DNA from: Cristatella mucedo
Lineage: Eukaryota > Bryozoa > Phylactolaemata > Cristatellidae
NCBI GenBank assembly: GCA_009760855.2
Contig: WPIO01000004.1
Coordinates: forward strand, 4,582,001 to 4,646,000
Direction: 5' to 3'
DNA length: 64,000 nucleotides
A model generated the notes under the pieces. That model was not told the DNA's origin, did no database searches, and worked only from the letters and a program-made list of their open reading frames with translations. This document shows positions 10,612 to 26,180 of this stretch, piece after piece (positions within the stretch are counted from its first letter, which is position 1; every line of letters starts with the position of its first letter). The position numbers were made by a program, and so were the translations under genes.

Positions 10612-11204
10612 TACATTAGGCAACTAAATCCTTGGTCCTCCGGCGAGCTCTCTCGATTCCAGCTCCGGGGACCTACATCGTTATACTATTTCATCACTCT
10701 AACCGAAATGCTTTAGTGATCGGCTCCGGCATTCAGTTGGTGTGTACCAAAAGTAAGAAACTCACTTTTAGCTGAAGTCACCACTACCTGCTTATAAATT
10801 GCATCGTGTTATGCTTAACAAACCTCCAGCCAATATTTCTAGCAAGGTGGCCTACTAATCAGCAACGCCGATAATCTATTAATAATAATAATAATACCAA
10901 TAATAATAATACTAGTGATAATGCACTTGATAGAGCGCCCTTTCTCAAATCTCTTTCTAATTGCTTTAAATTTGCTGCAAAGTATTGTTATACTCTATTG
11001 TGAACTATTGTTGTTGCACACGGTCATGTGTGCTTCAGCATGATACCTCATTTTTTATTAGTTTTGGTCGGTGAGATCTTTTGGGCATATTCTAAAAGAG
11101 GCTAATGTAGCTTTATTTTCAGTGGTTGGAAAGGACTCATTGAATGAGTTGTGGTTTGAAGTATTAAACTCAGGGAACCCTACTGTTTTTTCGCATACTG
11201 ATCA
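10612..11204. other. Segment absent from copy 2, with an inverted LINE tail
   Basis: This block has no counterpart in copy 2. About 10,876-10,990 is a minus-strand LINE 3' tail (ATAATAATA, then TGCACTTGATAGAGCGCCC...TTTGCTGCAAAG). No coding signal was seen. Confidence 0.6.
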
Positions 11205-11789
11205 GGTACATTGACGGTGTGATTCAGGGACATATTGTTTACATATACAGTTTCTTGTTTCCTTATAAAATTGTTTAATTTTACCTAAAAAGGTGGCTAA
11301 AAAAAATTGATACAAGCAAGTTAAAAAACTCGAGGCACAAATGCAGAATTGGTAGGGAACAATTCTCTTTAAGTTTGGAGTCGCATGCAAAAGGAACAAA
11401 AATTTACATTTACAGTCATGAATTGGCATCTTACAAATTCATTTCCTTATCTGCTAGTGCGACTCATAATTTCCAGCAGTGACCAACTGCCAAAGCTCAT
11501 ACAATTTATAACCTGCATTGAGTTTTTATAACCTAGTAGCTCCGATAATATTCGTAACTACCTCACCTTGCTCAGAATTCCAAGTTCTACGGCTGCTGAA
11601 GCTCGAGAAAATTTGAAGTATCATCTGAGTTGTTTTAACAGATCTATACCTGATCTCAGGAAAAGTAGAATACTTTCTTGTTTTGCTGATGGGGCAGATT
11701 CAGTTAAGAGATCGTGTTGCATACGTGGTCAGTCTGAATAGTCATTTCCATGTCTAACATTAGTGTTGTATCATTTCAGGGGCTTGGTA

Positions 11790-14525
<2,736 letters not shown>

Positions 14526-14529
14526 ATGT

Positions 14530-16590
14530 AAAGTGTCTTGAAAGAGGCTGCTTTGTTACCGCAATTATTAATAAACGCATGTAACTTTTACATTATACAG
14601 ACAAATTGAACTCATAACCACAGGTTGCTCTTTACTTTATGCAATAGTACTCAGAGAATAGATAGCATATAGATAGCATATAGATAGTACTCAGAGAATA
14701 GATAGAGAATAGATAGCATAGCCCTCGTAAGAGGTTCGGCCAGCAAATCTCCTGTTGGATTCCGATGGCGTCTTAATGAGCAGCTCTGCAATTAGCTTTC
14801 CCTAGATTAATACATAAAACTAATGTTAAATATTTTTCAGTATCTCTTAAAACTTGCCTTGCAATCAGTTTTACTTCCATGTGTACTTAATCTGCAACTA
14901 AGCTGTAACATGCATTGCAACATTTTTTTTAAGGACCTCCTCAAGTCAATACTTGAATAGCTAGTTACTGGTATACATAGAAGCTTTTAGATAGGGCAAT
15001 AGATTACAGCTTGGCTAGTCTGTCGATTTTGAAGCGGCGGTTATGCTGAATTATTATCAAGGAACTTTCGTTTGGAAGGCTCATTTTCTCACTTCTACTT
15101 GAAAAATTGATTGATCAAAATGTATCACTAACGGTCATTCCTGTGCTATATTTTCAGACGCATAACTAACGTATAACGTATAAATAAATTTCTGTTTAGT
15201 GCTTTAATCAGGCTGAAAAGGCAGCATATAAATTATATATAATAATTCGCCTTATAATAGAGATTTCCATTAGAGCTCCATTCACCTTTGAAGACCTCAC
15301 TAATTTGACCAGGTTTGATACATTAGTGTTAATTTTCATGCGTTCAGCTCATTGTTAAGCGCGATATACTGGAGTTCCGTAGAAATGGTTGAAGGCACGC
15401 TCATTAGCGATGCACCAAAATAATATGTGTACTTTTGACCAGCTTCAAAAGAGTCCCGTCAGAAACTATGCTGAAGTCCAACTCGACTCGGCTTTAAACC
15501 ATGCACCCAGTGTCATGCATGGTAGCATGACTTCAACCGTCAGGAATATGTGATGATGACTAATCCACCTCGGATAATCTTGGCTATCAAAAAAGCAAGC
15601 AGGAAGTGGTGAATTTAGTGCATTTATCATTTTAAATACTTTTTTATTCGTTGTACGCCATGGTTTTTGTTTTAGTGAAAAGAATTGGCCCTGCAAGAGT
15701 GAAATTTCGATTGGATAAAGCATCGATAAACCAGTGCGGCATGAATTTAGAGACAGAGTTTCACCTAGAACTCATGTCAGCTGGAAGCTATTTCGCACTC
15801 TAATATAATAAAGCCACATTTCCCAACAGATAAGACCTTGTGAATGTACTGCAAACCTTCGAAAAAAGGCATAGCCTTTTTATAGCTTATCAACTTAGCA
15901 GTGTCGCATATTGATTTCCTTATTCTGAGGCTACAGCTTAGAGCATAGATATGCGAGCACGCCTCTTTCTATTCATCTCAGCTCCAGTCATGATAAGAAG
16001 CATTAACATTTCCAAACTCGAACTTGACTCACTGAGCTATCTAGATGAATTTCCAACGGTGTGAGAATTGCCAGTAAGTGTCACTAGTGACACTAGATTG
16101 AACCGGGCAGCGTAAAGCAGTTCACATCTACCCTGAAATCCTAATTGCACGTCTGCAGCAGCACGAGCAGACATGGACTGGCATAGAGCTCGGCTCTTCT
16201 CGTTACGTCATTCGCCTGAGTGCTGCTAGCAGCACTTGGTAAACTAAACGGCTCACTTGTCAAGCACGTGATGCTGGCTGTAGCAGCCAGCATTCCTCAC
16301 TTTGGGCTAAACATGGATATTGTAATTAAACTGAGGAGAAGAGACCCTTAATGAAATGACAAAGAAAACGACAAAAACGAAAAACAAACGAAAACGAAAG
16401 AAACGACTATATTATTTATTATTATTTTTATTTTTTAGCAATTTCAAAATTCATTGAATGAACATCGTAGAAAGCCGCTACGAAATATTTGTCCGAACAG
16501 TGCAGGAGCTAGGGGGCGGCGGCGCAAACTCTATGCAGTGAAGGGGGTGGGGCTAAGGGTTAGAGGTCAGCAGATCGACGACCTTGTTCC
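14530..16590. other. No gene recognised
   Basis: AT-rich sequence with short tandem GATAGCATATAGATAG units at 14,660-14,720 and an AAACGA-type tandem tract nearby at 16,355-16,410. The longest frame (15,466-15,723, minus) has no recognisable motif. Confidence 0.5.
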
Positions 16591-16599
16591 GTAGACGCA

Positions 16600-16740
16600 T
16601 TACAGTCAAGTCTGCGTATTTTCAACTACATAAAATCGCTAAACTTCAGGCTTGCTTAGGCAGGGATGCTATATCCAAATTGGCCCATGCACCGTCTCGA
16701 CTTCTGTATCTCACAGCTCACTGGTCTACCCGCGGGAGCT
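16600..16740 (+). mobile_element. LINE fragment
   Basis: It matches the RT C-terminal coding region of the resident LINE: TCTGCGTATTTTCAACTACA, CTTGCTTAGGCAGGGATGC, CGTCTCGACTTCTGTATCTC. About 140 bp, heavily decayed. Confidence 0.7.
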
Positions 16741-17040
16741 TGTAGTTGGGGAAAAATTCTGGTGTCAATGCGGTAATTCAACCGTTGTCAGTATTAGGTA
16801 GCGGCTGCCGCGGTAGTGTGTGCTCAATTTCAGTCCGTCGGAGCCAGCTTCAGTCTGTTTGATTGCTCTCACACGTCTCTCATTCAATTCCTGGAGTACT
16901 TGCATACTGAACAAACCCAGGCCCCAATGCTATACTATACAGCTTAAATCGCTTGCGGATATTCTTCGTTTGACGCTAATAAAAAAGAATAAACTGTGAA
17001 ACAATAGAATAAACTTTGAAACATAAAACTCTACTCCAGT

Positions 17041-17560
17041 CGTCTACCTTGCGGCGGCGGTCCCGTGCCCTTCGTCGGAGAAGTTGAGCTTTTCGGGGAG
17101 GACGTCTGCAACAGGACGTAAAAAAACTAGGCAGTGGACAGCTGAAGCCGGCAGTGCCTGTATTTGGTCACACAGCACTCGAACCTCTCGTATTGAGTAC
17201 ATAGAAACTAAGGAGCGGCTGGCGGGATGCGTAGTTGTCTTGCAGAGCCTCCATGGAGTCGTGTATCTAGGGTGCTCAAACGATTCTAGTAGAATCCTCC
17301 GTAGGTTTCCTATCCGCAAGGGTAGAGGCCAGAGAATCCGTTCCGGTGCTAGGGAGTCGATTGCTAGCTTCAGAGGCGAGTCCAGTATCAAAGACCTCTC
17401 GGTACTGTAGTAGCCCTCAAAGGCGCAAGGGAACCCAGAGTCAAAGGCCACAAGTTGCTGCGGTCCTCAGAGGCTGCACGATCTGTTGTGGGGCTCGCTG
17501 TCAGGCTCCAGTCAGGCTAGCTTCAGAGGCGACTTAAGAGTCAAAGGCCTTTTGCGGCTT
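17041..17560. other. Unassigned open stretch
   Basis: Frames are open on both strands here (minus 17,044-17,451, 135 codons; plus 17,084-17,410, 108 codons). Neither shows a domain I recognise, and no convincing splice sites were found. Composition is higher in GC than neighbouring DNA. It may be part of an old mobile element. Confidence 0.25.
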
Positions 17561-18696
17561 GAAGGGAATTGGAATTGCGGCTAGCAGAAGGAATGACAAT
17601 AGACGAGACGATTCGAAAGAAGATTGAGCAAACAGAGGGATATCGGAAACGGGTCTTTGAGCGCCTCGTTGCATCAGCAGCAAGGACACGCGGAACTCAA
17701 AACTTGGTGGAATCTCAATGGATCCGATGAAAAGCTACTCACACGCGGGAATGGAAGCTTTCTCGAATTCTTTTAGTTCTGGCCTCCTTTGATCCTCTGA
17801 TGACGGAACACCCGCAGCGGCGGGCTACTGACAAAAAACTAACGTAGATTATCTCGGCAAAAACATTTCCAGAATGAACAACTACAAACTTTAGCTTTTA
17901 CAATAAAGCGGCAGATTAGAGAAGCGGCCAAATCAGCGAAACACTATTCAGCTATCCTTGCCTGTACCCCAGATATGAGCAGATGGCCAGGATTATTTGT
18001 TTTGTTCACTCAAGTGAAACCGACGCGATAGGAAAGCATTTACTGGTTTCGTCCCGGCATAGGAAACCACAGGTACGTTCACGACTGAAGTTCTGGTTAG
18101 CAGCTAGATATAGCAGCAGATATGGGATTTAATGTTGGAAATATGAGAGGACTTGGGTACGACAATGGCGGTAACATGAAAAGCAAGGAGAGTAGAGTTC
18201 AGAAGAGGACGCAGAATATAAATCTACGTGCCTTCTACGTGCCTTGCAGGGCTCACTCTCAGTTTCTAGTTGTAAATGATACAGCAAAGAGTTGCTCTGG
18301 AGACTCAGCATTTCTTTCCCTTAGTGCAGCAAATATCCACATTTTCTGAGCACCTACTCGGTGCTGAAGAGTCCTTAAAAATTGCATCGCTGTTACCAGT
18401 GATCTTATGGTAAAACCACTCAGTGAAACAGGATGGGAAAGTAGAATTAATGCTCTGAAACCGCTGAGATACAGCTTTGACTAAGTCTTCGATGCAGTGA
18501 TTGATATATGAAGATACGAGTCAGAAAGGGTTGGCTGGAGTTATGACGAGATCTGAAGTACAAACACTGGCCAATAACAAAGAAAATTATCCATTTGTAG
18601 TATCGCTTCTTACCAAGTACACCATTTTGTTTGATATCAATGTCACCAGCAAAGTTCTACTGAAGAATTTCCTTTAACATTCACCTCGTGCAGAAG

Positions 18697-20368
18697 CAGA
18701 GGCGTAGTGAGACCTTTTGGCGTCCGGGACGACGCTATAAATGCCATCCCCTGCCCACGTCAAAAACTGCTGCATAATAGCTCCACCACGGAAGAAATGC
18801 AAGCAACTCTCGCTAGCAGGCATATCGAGTCGGGAGAGTTGTATTAACTGCAGTGCAGGCACATGGTAGCAATCACAGCTTTAACTTGGATGATTTTTTC
18901 TAGCTTTTAACATGGCATACTGGTCTGTTACAGTTTGAGAGTAAATATTTTCCAGTGTTTCTTTCTTTATGCTTAACGAGGCCAAATCAGAGAGCCAAAC
19001 TTGCGCCATTGATGCTCTTAGATAAGACAGGATTATCTTCAGCTTGCTAAAAGAACGTTCACAGCTGGAAACTGGTACAGCTATGATGAGAAGAATTTGC
19101 AAGACAACTCTCAAAATCTGTGTCATCAAGATTTGTGAGCCGGTGAAACCTGGTTGTAATGTCTTGTCGGAGATAGTCCATGTTGTCCTTCCTTATTCTT
19201 GAAATCTCCTCCTCTGCCAACATACCAACATCTTGAGAGAGTTTTCCAAGCAACTTGGTCCTTCGGTGGATTTTTTATTTAACTGTAACTCCCTACAATT
19301 CAAATCTTCTTTTGGCATCTAGTAGTGATTCTTGGCACAGGTCTTCTCGAATTCTCGAAAACTCAATCTCAAGAGAGTGGAGGTCACAATAGGCGTCTAT
19401 GAATTTCATCTTTGGATCCTGCATTCTTTTCTGAACGCGGTCAATCTTTCTTAAGATGCTGTAACAATATGGCAACAGAGCCAAAAAATTTAAGTTCAAG
19501 ACACAATGTAGGATACTGCCAGCTTCCATTTGTGTTTCAACTGTTCCACTGGTGTCCTCAGACAGGTGCTCCAAAAGACCTACAATGCTGTCTAGTCCAT
19601 CATTGATCGCGGTCACAGCCTCCACTCTTGCACTCAACCTTGTTGCAGAGTCACGTTTGGCAGTAATGTCTAAGACTTTCTTCAGTTCTTCCCACCTTAG
19701 AATCGATCTTGAAAAGAATAAGTAGGTGCTCTCTATTGTTCCAAAAAAGGTAATGACAACGGAATCTTGACTGGCAGCATGAACTCCTGTCAGATTCAAG
19801 CTATGGTTATTACATTTTACAAAAATTGCTTTCTCATTTCTCAACAGTATTTTCGCTTGGACACCCGACAAGTGGGCAGATGACTGCTGCGTTGTCGTAG
19901 CAAAGCCAATTAATCCTACCTTGTGTGGTCTAATAGTGTCGCAAGGTGCTCCGCTACGACACGTTGGCTCGCCCTTGACGCAACGCAGCCCGACAATGGC
20001 AGTGTGTGACGAGTGGACGGGAAGGGCAGTTTGAACGTGGACGGAGTGGAGCGGCCGTGAGCTTGTTGAGCGCGGGAAGCGCCAGCGGAATATGCGCTGG
20101 TTAAAACCCTTGTCGGTGTTTCCGTGTCATTGCGTGTCAAGAGCCACCAGAGCGTCAAGCTACAGATTAGTTTAAGTCTGTAAACATGCTTAACCAGCTC
20201 AGCCAGCAATAGTCAAGCCCGTTGAAACAATGACTTTCTCGAAATCAAGATTGGTATTCATGCGTGAAAAACTTTAAAAAATATGCACAATCCATTTTGC
20301 TTGTGGCGCCCCCTGGGCCTTGGCGCCCGGGGACACATCCCCCCTGCCCACCCCTCATTACGCCTCTG
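18697..20368 (-). mobile_element. hAT DNA transposon, internally deleted
   Basis: Terminal inverted repeats are CAGAGGCGTAGTGAG (18,697-18,711) and CTCATTACGCCTCTG (20,354-20,368), one mismatch between them. Inside, on the minus strand, are hAT transposase remnants of the zf-MYM/DUF4371 type. An 8-bp target duplication is not recognisable at the ends. The N-terminal half of the transposase (zinc finger and the first catalytic region) is absent, so this is a non-autonomous relic. Confidence 0.85.
18881..19925 (-). pseudogene. hAT transposase remnant
   Basis: Minus strand. A CYDNAA-type catalytic-core motif is near 19,905, then out of frame MSGVQAKILLRN, CNNHSLNLTGVHAA and FFGTIESTYLFFSRS (19,871-19,700), a helical region, and the C-terminal dimerisation domain ILLIIAVPVSSCERSFSKLK (about 19,090-19,030) followed by LRASMAQVWLSDLASLSI. 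At least three frameshifts separate these blocks. It would have catalysed cut-and-paste transposition and is now dead. Confidence 0.85.
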
Positions 20369-20591
20369 GGTGCTCTAGCTTATACGCTTTTTAGATATCA
20401 GTGTAAGTTCTTCGTCGGATATCTGCGTAAATTTTTGTAAACGCTCTCTTCTTGGATAATTTCCACTGAACAATCAACGATAGTTGAAAGAGTTAGTTGT
20501 AGTTAAAAAGAAATATGTGCTCTGCATTATCTTTCAGACGGGTATATTCTGGCCTGGAGGGGTAGATTTTACAACCCAGTACAAAGTGGCC

Positions 20592-20752
20592 TAGGCGCGC
20601 GGTAGCCCAGGAGGTAAGGTGCTCGATCTTATGCGTGCGAGGTCTTGGGTTCGAATCCTTCTGTGTGGAATTTTTTATTGCAAACTGAAAATTGTGGTGA
20701 TGGCCGTTATGGCTCTTCTGCCGTTGTAAAAATGGGGCTGCTAAATCAGCAA
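20592..20752 (+). mobile_element. SINE family A, full-length-like
   Basis: A tRNA-like head with A-box-like TAGCCCAGGAGGTAAGG and a canonical B box GGTTCGAATCC, then a GATGGCCGTTATGGC body, ending AAAATGGGGCTGCTAAATCAGC. Pol III promoter elements sit inside the head. Not a functional tRNA: no acceptor stem closes. Confidence 0.75.
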
Positions 20753-20832
20753 TTTTTGTATTTTATTTTTTATATATGTTTATTTTATTTACTCTGGCCT
20801 GTTACACGGAGGCACTGTTAAACCGGGCCTGT

Positions 20833-21640
20833 TACACCAGACCACATCAGCTCCACAATCAAGTCTGCCTACTTTCAGCTACATAACATTGCTAAAGTTT
20901 GAGCTTGTTTAGATAAGGATACCACGCCCAAGTTGGTCCATGCATTTGTGACATATTGTCTTGACTTCTGTAACTCACTGCTTTCTGGCCTACCGGCATG
21001 TGCGATCAGGCGATTGCAGCTGGTGCAAAACTCTGCAGCTAGGCTTGTCTGTCGTGCGCTTCGCAGTTGCCACATCACACCACTTCTTGCCGATCTGCAC
21101 TGGCTACCAGTCAAGCAACGGATTGACTTCAAGGTTTTGTTGCTCACTTTTAGGTCACTTCATTCTCTGGCTCCAGCCTATCTCTCAGATACACTCCCCC
21201 ACCAGGTCAAGCATCGTACCACCCGCTTTTCGGAATCCAACAGTCTACCGATACCTCGTACAAACCTAAAGTCCTTTGAGACCGTGCATTTAGTCCGTAT
21301 GCTCCCAAAACCTGGAACTCACTCCCGACTTGCGTCAGAACATCCCATGACATGACCAGACTTAAAAAGAACTTGAAAAAACTATTTAGGACAGCATTTA
21401 GTGAGTCCCTGTGATTCATCCTTCATGTGCTTATGCGTGCTGACACTGTGCATGCTGCCACGAACCACACTAGCATGCTGACCGTGTGCATGTCACCCCT
21501 AACCATGCTATTCATGTTGTTTATCAAGCATGATATTACTCATTATTCAATCGCGTTTCCCTTTGCAGCAAATGTAAGGCGCCTAGAAAGAGATTGAGCT
21601 CTCTGAGGGTGCTTTATCGAGTGCATTATTATTATTACAA
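20833..21640 (+). mobile_element. 5'-truncated LINE copy with intact 3' tail
   Basis: It starts in the RT (CACATCAGCTCCAC.ATCAAGTCTGCCTAC), contains a 140-codon open stretch (20,933-21,355: RRLQLVQNSAARLVCR, LHWLPVKQRIDFKVL) and ends with the family tail CTTTATCGAGTGCATTATTATTATTA. One of the better preserved copies. Confidence 0.92.
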
Positions 21641-21899
21641 CCTAGGGCACGCACCACGTGGGCAGCTTACCAGGCGGGCGCTCAGACGGAACGAGTAGCT
21701 TCCGACAAAGTGAAGTGCCGCCAAGCTAAGCAAGCGGTCCGCAGCGCCCGCCGACTACGACGATTGAAGCACCGGTTTACTCAACAATGCGCAGACTGAA
21801 GCAGAGGCTGAAGCTGCTCGAGCAACGTCGATCGTCGAGCAACTGGCCCAACTGGCTGGAAACTTCGCTCACACAGCGATCAGCGGGGGTACCGATAGC

Positions 21900-22640
21900 G
21901 AGACGAAACGACAGTTGACATGGACGCACGGTTGACGAGACCCCGCTGACTACCCGAAGTACGGCAACACGTACGTCGGCGTCTTGGTGGATTACTTTAA
22001 TGGGCCACCTGAAGCCTACGCTATTCCTGACCATGAGGCCACACTGCTACCATCGTTGCATACGACGTCCTTTATCGACTTGACATGCCTGGCGAGTAGC
22101 AATCTGATCATGGCGGCAATTTCGTATCGCCCGTATTTTCTGAGTGCTGCAAGTTGTTAGGTATCCACAAAACGGGAACTACGACCTTACATCCACAGTC
22201 CGACGGTATTGTGGAGCGCTGTAGTCGCACGTTGGCACTTAGTACGCGGTGGGTATTGCAGAATACTGGAAGCAAAAAGCAGGCCGACTGGGATCTTTTT
22301 TCCGCCTGTGCTGATGGCGGATCGTTCAGAAGAACACGAGCCTACGCGAGTTCACTCCGGCCCCATGGATGCTGGGTAGAGAATTGAGGTTCAGCTGACA
22401 GGTATGGCACCTTTTCAACAGCCAGCTATTGGTGTTTCAGAGTATGTGCGAGATATGCATGTTTTCCTTTTAGACATTCTCGATCAGGTTAGAGAAAATT
22501 TAGCTCTCTCTAGAGGTGACATTAAGCAGCGAGCCGATCTAAAAGTTCGTGCTGTTGAACTGCAACCTGGTGACAGGGTTTGGCTTTATAACCCTCAGGG
22601 AAAGAAGAAACTCTCAACCTTGAGCTGTTGAGTCTCGGGA
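21900..22640 (+). mobile_element. Ty3/gypsy integrase remnant
   Basis: Plus strand. An integrase core segment with VDYFNGPPEAYAIPDHEA (about 21,990-22,040), then IHKTGTTTLHPQSDGIVER (22,160-22,220, the catalytic Glu region) and a C-terminal part with ELQPGDRVWLYNPQ (22,556-22,600) ending at TGA 22,631. Frameshifted and without LTRs in view. A different lineage from the element at 38.7-41.7 kb. Confidence 0.8.
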
Positions 22641-22644
22641 AGGT

Positions 22645-25095
22645 CGATATGCTGTTGAAGATCGACTTTCAGATGTGACCTTTCGCATTGGCTCATAATC
22701 GAAAGCGAAACCAAAAAATGAGCATTTTAATCGCTCGCGGAAATGCCATGACCTGGAAGTTTCAAGTGGGCTGGTGGTGAGCAAGGCAGCGATTACGGCA
22801 GTTAAGGTGATTTCGATGACGTGTGTTTCACTGACAATGACTATGACATGGTGCTAGTCACTGCATGGCAACAGGCGGTACCCATCATGTGCAGGATACG
22901 GAAGACGGCCACTGTAGATTCAAACTAAGGTGGACGACTGACGCATCAAGGTGGACGACTGACTATGCGATGTACGACGAATCCAGATGAATGGTTTGCA
23001 TGCCCACTAATGTAAGTGCTACGAAATGGTAGCAGCGTCGCATTCAGAGGCCGCGTTGGAATTCTTTGACATGCGCTCGTACAACGCATGTAACGTGCAA
23101 AGGCCTGAAGCTAGCAGAACGCCGACGACAAAGCACAGTACTCAATATTCCGCACGCAGCGCTAGCAATAATACAGTAATAATAAAATCACAGCAATAGC
23201 CTGTATTCTACAGCTGATACACCCGGGTTACTTCCTGATGACTCGCACAGCAGCTCATGCTCAACACTAGACTCACCGACCGGCAGAGAGTTACTCCAAG
23301 ATCCAGACTGCGGTCAGGCAAAAGCATTATATAGCAACCAGGTCATAATTCACAATAATCACTAACATAATCAATAATCAATAATAATAATCCTACATGA
23401 TGATGCTCACAAGCCTCAGCTTATCGTGGCCATATCATAAGCGTCCTCATTTAGCGGCAAAGCTCAGTTCTCAATCGTGGTTCAGCTATCAAATTCATAG
23501 CTCGTAATCGCGCTGAAAATTACAGCAGAGTATTCGTTGTCGCAAGTATAATTTCCTCTGATAATTGGTATCGATATTCTGATTTATTGAGTCTTTGAGT
23601 ACTTTTTTTGATCAGTGGTTGTGGTTACCGCTTGCAATCGAAATGTTCATGAGGCATCGCTAACCGTAGGTTGCAAGTTGAGCTGGTAAGCTCAATTTTG
23701 GATTTACCTGTGATATATTTCAAGGCCTAATTGCTATCTGTAATTCATTTTTATGGCTCTCTAGGAGAACTTAACCTCTATTTAGGCGCTTCACGTACGC
23801 CACATAGCTCGAGCCCACGACCTCCGTCATCAAATACATTCACATTAACCTCGGTCAAAGGCAAGCACCAAACTAGCATAGCAATGATATCTCATGCAGT
23901 GTGCTATGAGGTGTTGCCTTCTGGCTTGACAACGTGCGTCTGGCCAAGATTACGATATACATGGAGTATTCAATCCTCGATTTAGTTGGCGATAGTGAAT
24001 AGCATCGTTGCATCGTGGATATGGACAACGTGTTGGCCAGCTTTCGGATTTAGCATTGAAAAAAGCGATCTCTCATTTGAACAGCTAACCTGTACGGCTG
24101 TCGATTTGTTCAATGGGATTTGTGCGACCCCATCCGATTGCTATGCGAGGGTTTCTTGCTTTGCCTGTCTTAGGTCGGTGGTCGACGCTTGAGATTGAGC
24201 TGCTGCAGACTCCAGCAGCTTGCGGGTCCTTTTTTTGATAATGGTTACAGAGTCCTTAATTTTTTCGTGCTTGGATAGTTGAGTTGTGATTAGTTAAGAT
24301 TGGGGCCCAGTTCTTGTATATATTTTTAAATAGCGATTGCGGGATCCTTTGTTTACCCGTGCGAGACCGGGTCTTGATTGTAGCCGCTTTGAGTGGACTT
24401 TTGTAGGCTCAGCTTATCTTACAGGATACTTTGTTTATTGTCGCTTGGGCCACTTCGTTCTGGTCGAAGTAGACAACTTTTCCCCCATGGTTTAACCATA
24501 ATAGTGCCACTTTATTCCTCTTGAGTATAAAAACGATGAGACATGCGTTGTCTTCTTCGAACCATTGAGACTGAGCTGGTGCGTGAGATTAAAAAACTCA
24601 GTAGAATTAGCGAGGAGGGTAATAATAATTTGTTCATGTTAATGCATAGTAAACTTATCGATGTCTTGCCTCAATGATATCATGTAGAGATTCTCAAATC
24701 GGTTACTGCCTACCGTTACAGCGAGTTTATAGACGAAGTCGTTGAGGGGCGATATCGATTAGCTTTTCAATGCATTAATATAAAACAACGATTATTATCT
24801 TCCCTGCTTATATTTCCGAGTAATAAATACAATGAGCATTCCAGAGATGCATTTGGATGTGCAGTTAGGGTTATCGGTTATAAGTTAAGTGAAGGGGAAA
24901 TAATGTAAAATGGGGGCTACCGTTGGACTGGGCTGTCAAAGGATGAAACGGTATGTAGAACTGGTTGAGGTTACGGTTACTTTAATAAAGAGCTAGGTCA
25001 CTCGTAGCTCCTGGATGTCTTTATGCTGAACGCTAATTGCATCGAACCATCCAGATCAGATCCTTGACAATTACTTAGGCTTGTTCCAATAATAT
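22645..25095. other. Mostly unassigned sequence
   Basis: No gene recognised. It contains a degraded SINE B-like segment on the minus strand at about 23,757-23,835 (GGAGAACTTAACCTCTATTTAGGCGCTTCAC and GCTCGAGCCCACGACCTC as separate blocks). Short frames at 23,731-24,192 have no motif. Confidence 0.5.
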
Positions 25096-25099
25096 ATAA

Positions 25100-25652
25100 T
25101 AATACATGAATATTACTTATATTTATATATTCATATATTCATATATTTATATATTCATATATTTATATATTCATATATTCATATATTTATATATTCATAT
25201 ATTTATATATTCATATATTTATATATTTATATATTTATATATTCATATATTTATATATTCATATATTCATATATTTATATATTTATATATTCATATATTT
25301 ATATATTCATATATTTATATATTCATATATTTATATATTCATATATGAATATATGAATATATTTATATATTCATATATTTATATATTTATATATTTATAT
25401 ATTTATATATTTATATATTTATATATTTATATATTTATATATTTATATATTTATATATTTATATATTTATATATTTATATATTTATATATTTATATATTT
25501 ATATATTTATATATTTATATATTTATATATTTATATATTCATATATTCATATATTTATATATTTATATATTCATATATTCATATATTTATATATTCATAT
25601 ATTCATATATTCATATATTTATATATTCATATATTCATATATTTATATATTC
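25100..25652. repeat. AT-only tandem repeat, 10-bp period
   Basis: About 55 units of ATATATTTAT or ATATATTCAT, with the two unit types interspersed. The centre (25,390-25,535) is nearly pure ATATATTTAT; the flanks alternate with the TCAT variant. A local inversion point lies at about 25,343-25,357. Long Ile/Tyr/Phe frames here are artefacts. Confidence 0.97.
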
Positions 25653-26089
25653 GAAAGATTTATTTACTCTAGAATTACTTCTTCAATCCTAGCAATGTGA
25701 ACTTCGGCTGAGTTTACGGTCTACGTAGGGATCATTCTTAAGTGAACTCTATAAATTGCAACTATGAAGCTCGTGATTTACTCCGGATCATTACTCAAAG
25801 CCCAAGAATCAGCGTAGAATGCACAAAGCACTACAGGCAAGTGTGCGTGCTAGACTGTAAGAATCACGCCAGAATGCTGTAGAATGATGAGCGGCTCTTC
25901 AGTTTAAGGAAGAAGGCAACAAAATCAGAACTCTCCCTCGGTAAGCGTGATGGCCGCTCGTTGAAGCCGGGGGAATGCATCGCGCTTGTACTTACACACT
26001 ATCTCTAATGTAAGCTCGCGATTTACAGAAAAAGTTACCATGGTGCCCTCAAGCCCCGAGGTCCTTTTAGTACCTAAAATATGGGCTAG

Positions 26090-26180
26090 TAATAATAATA
26101 ATAATATTATTATTAAGACATCTGTATAGCACCCTCAGAGAGCCTAGTCTCTTTCTAGGCACTTTACATTTGCTACAAAG
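26090..26180 (-). mobile_element. LINE 3' tail fragment
   Basis: On plus: a TAATAATAATAATATTATTATT run, then GCACCCTCAGAGAGCC.AGTCTCTTTCTAGGCACTTTACATTTGCT, the reverse complement of the resident LINE 3' end. Confidence 0.8.

Larger units (their letters stand above)
1..11770 (+). repeat. Large direct duplication, copy 1 (mosaic divergence)
   Basis: This segment is repeated in the same orientation at about 31,565-38,590. The left flank (1-470 against about 31,570-32,190), 4,785-5,620 (against 32,440-33,405) and 11,205-11,770 (against 38,028-38,590) align by eye but with many substitutions and small indels. The middle, 5,622-10,611, is almost identical to 33,405-38,013. Copy 1 is longer because a LINE (1,096-4,320), a LINE tail (10,078-10,445) and about 590 bp at 10,612-11,200 are absent from copy 2. 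Confidence 0.85.

Noticed and set aside
18689-20376. 8-bp target-site duplication of the hAT element
   Set aside because: Flanks TGCAGAAG and GGTGCTCT do not match, even allowing a shift of one or two bases, so no duplication is claimed.
20592-20752. Possible tRNA genes at SINE heads (also 31,787, 48,072, 59,103)
   Set aside because: A and B boxes are recognisable but acceptor and anticodon stems do not pair, and each is followed by a shared SINE body, so they are tRNA-derived SINEs.
25106-25700. Ile/Tyr/Phe repeat protein
   Set aside because: Read-through of an AT-only tandem repeat.
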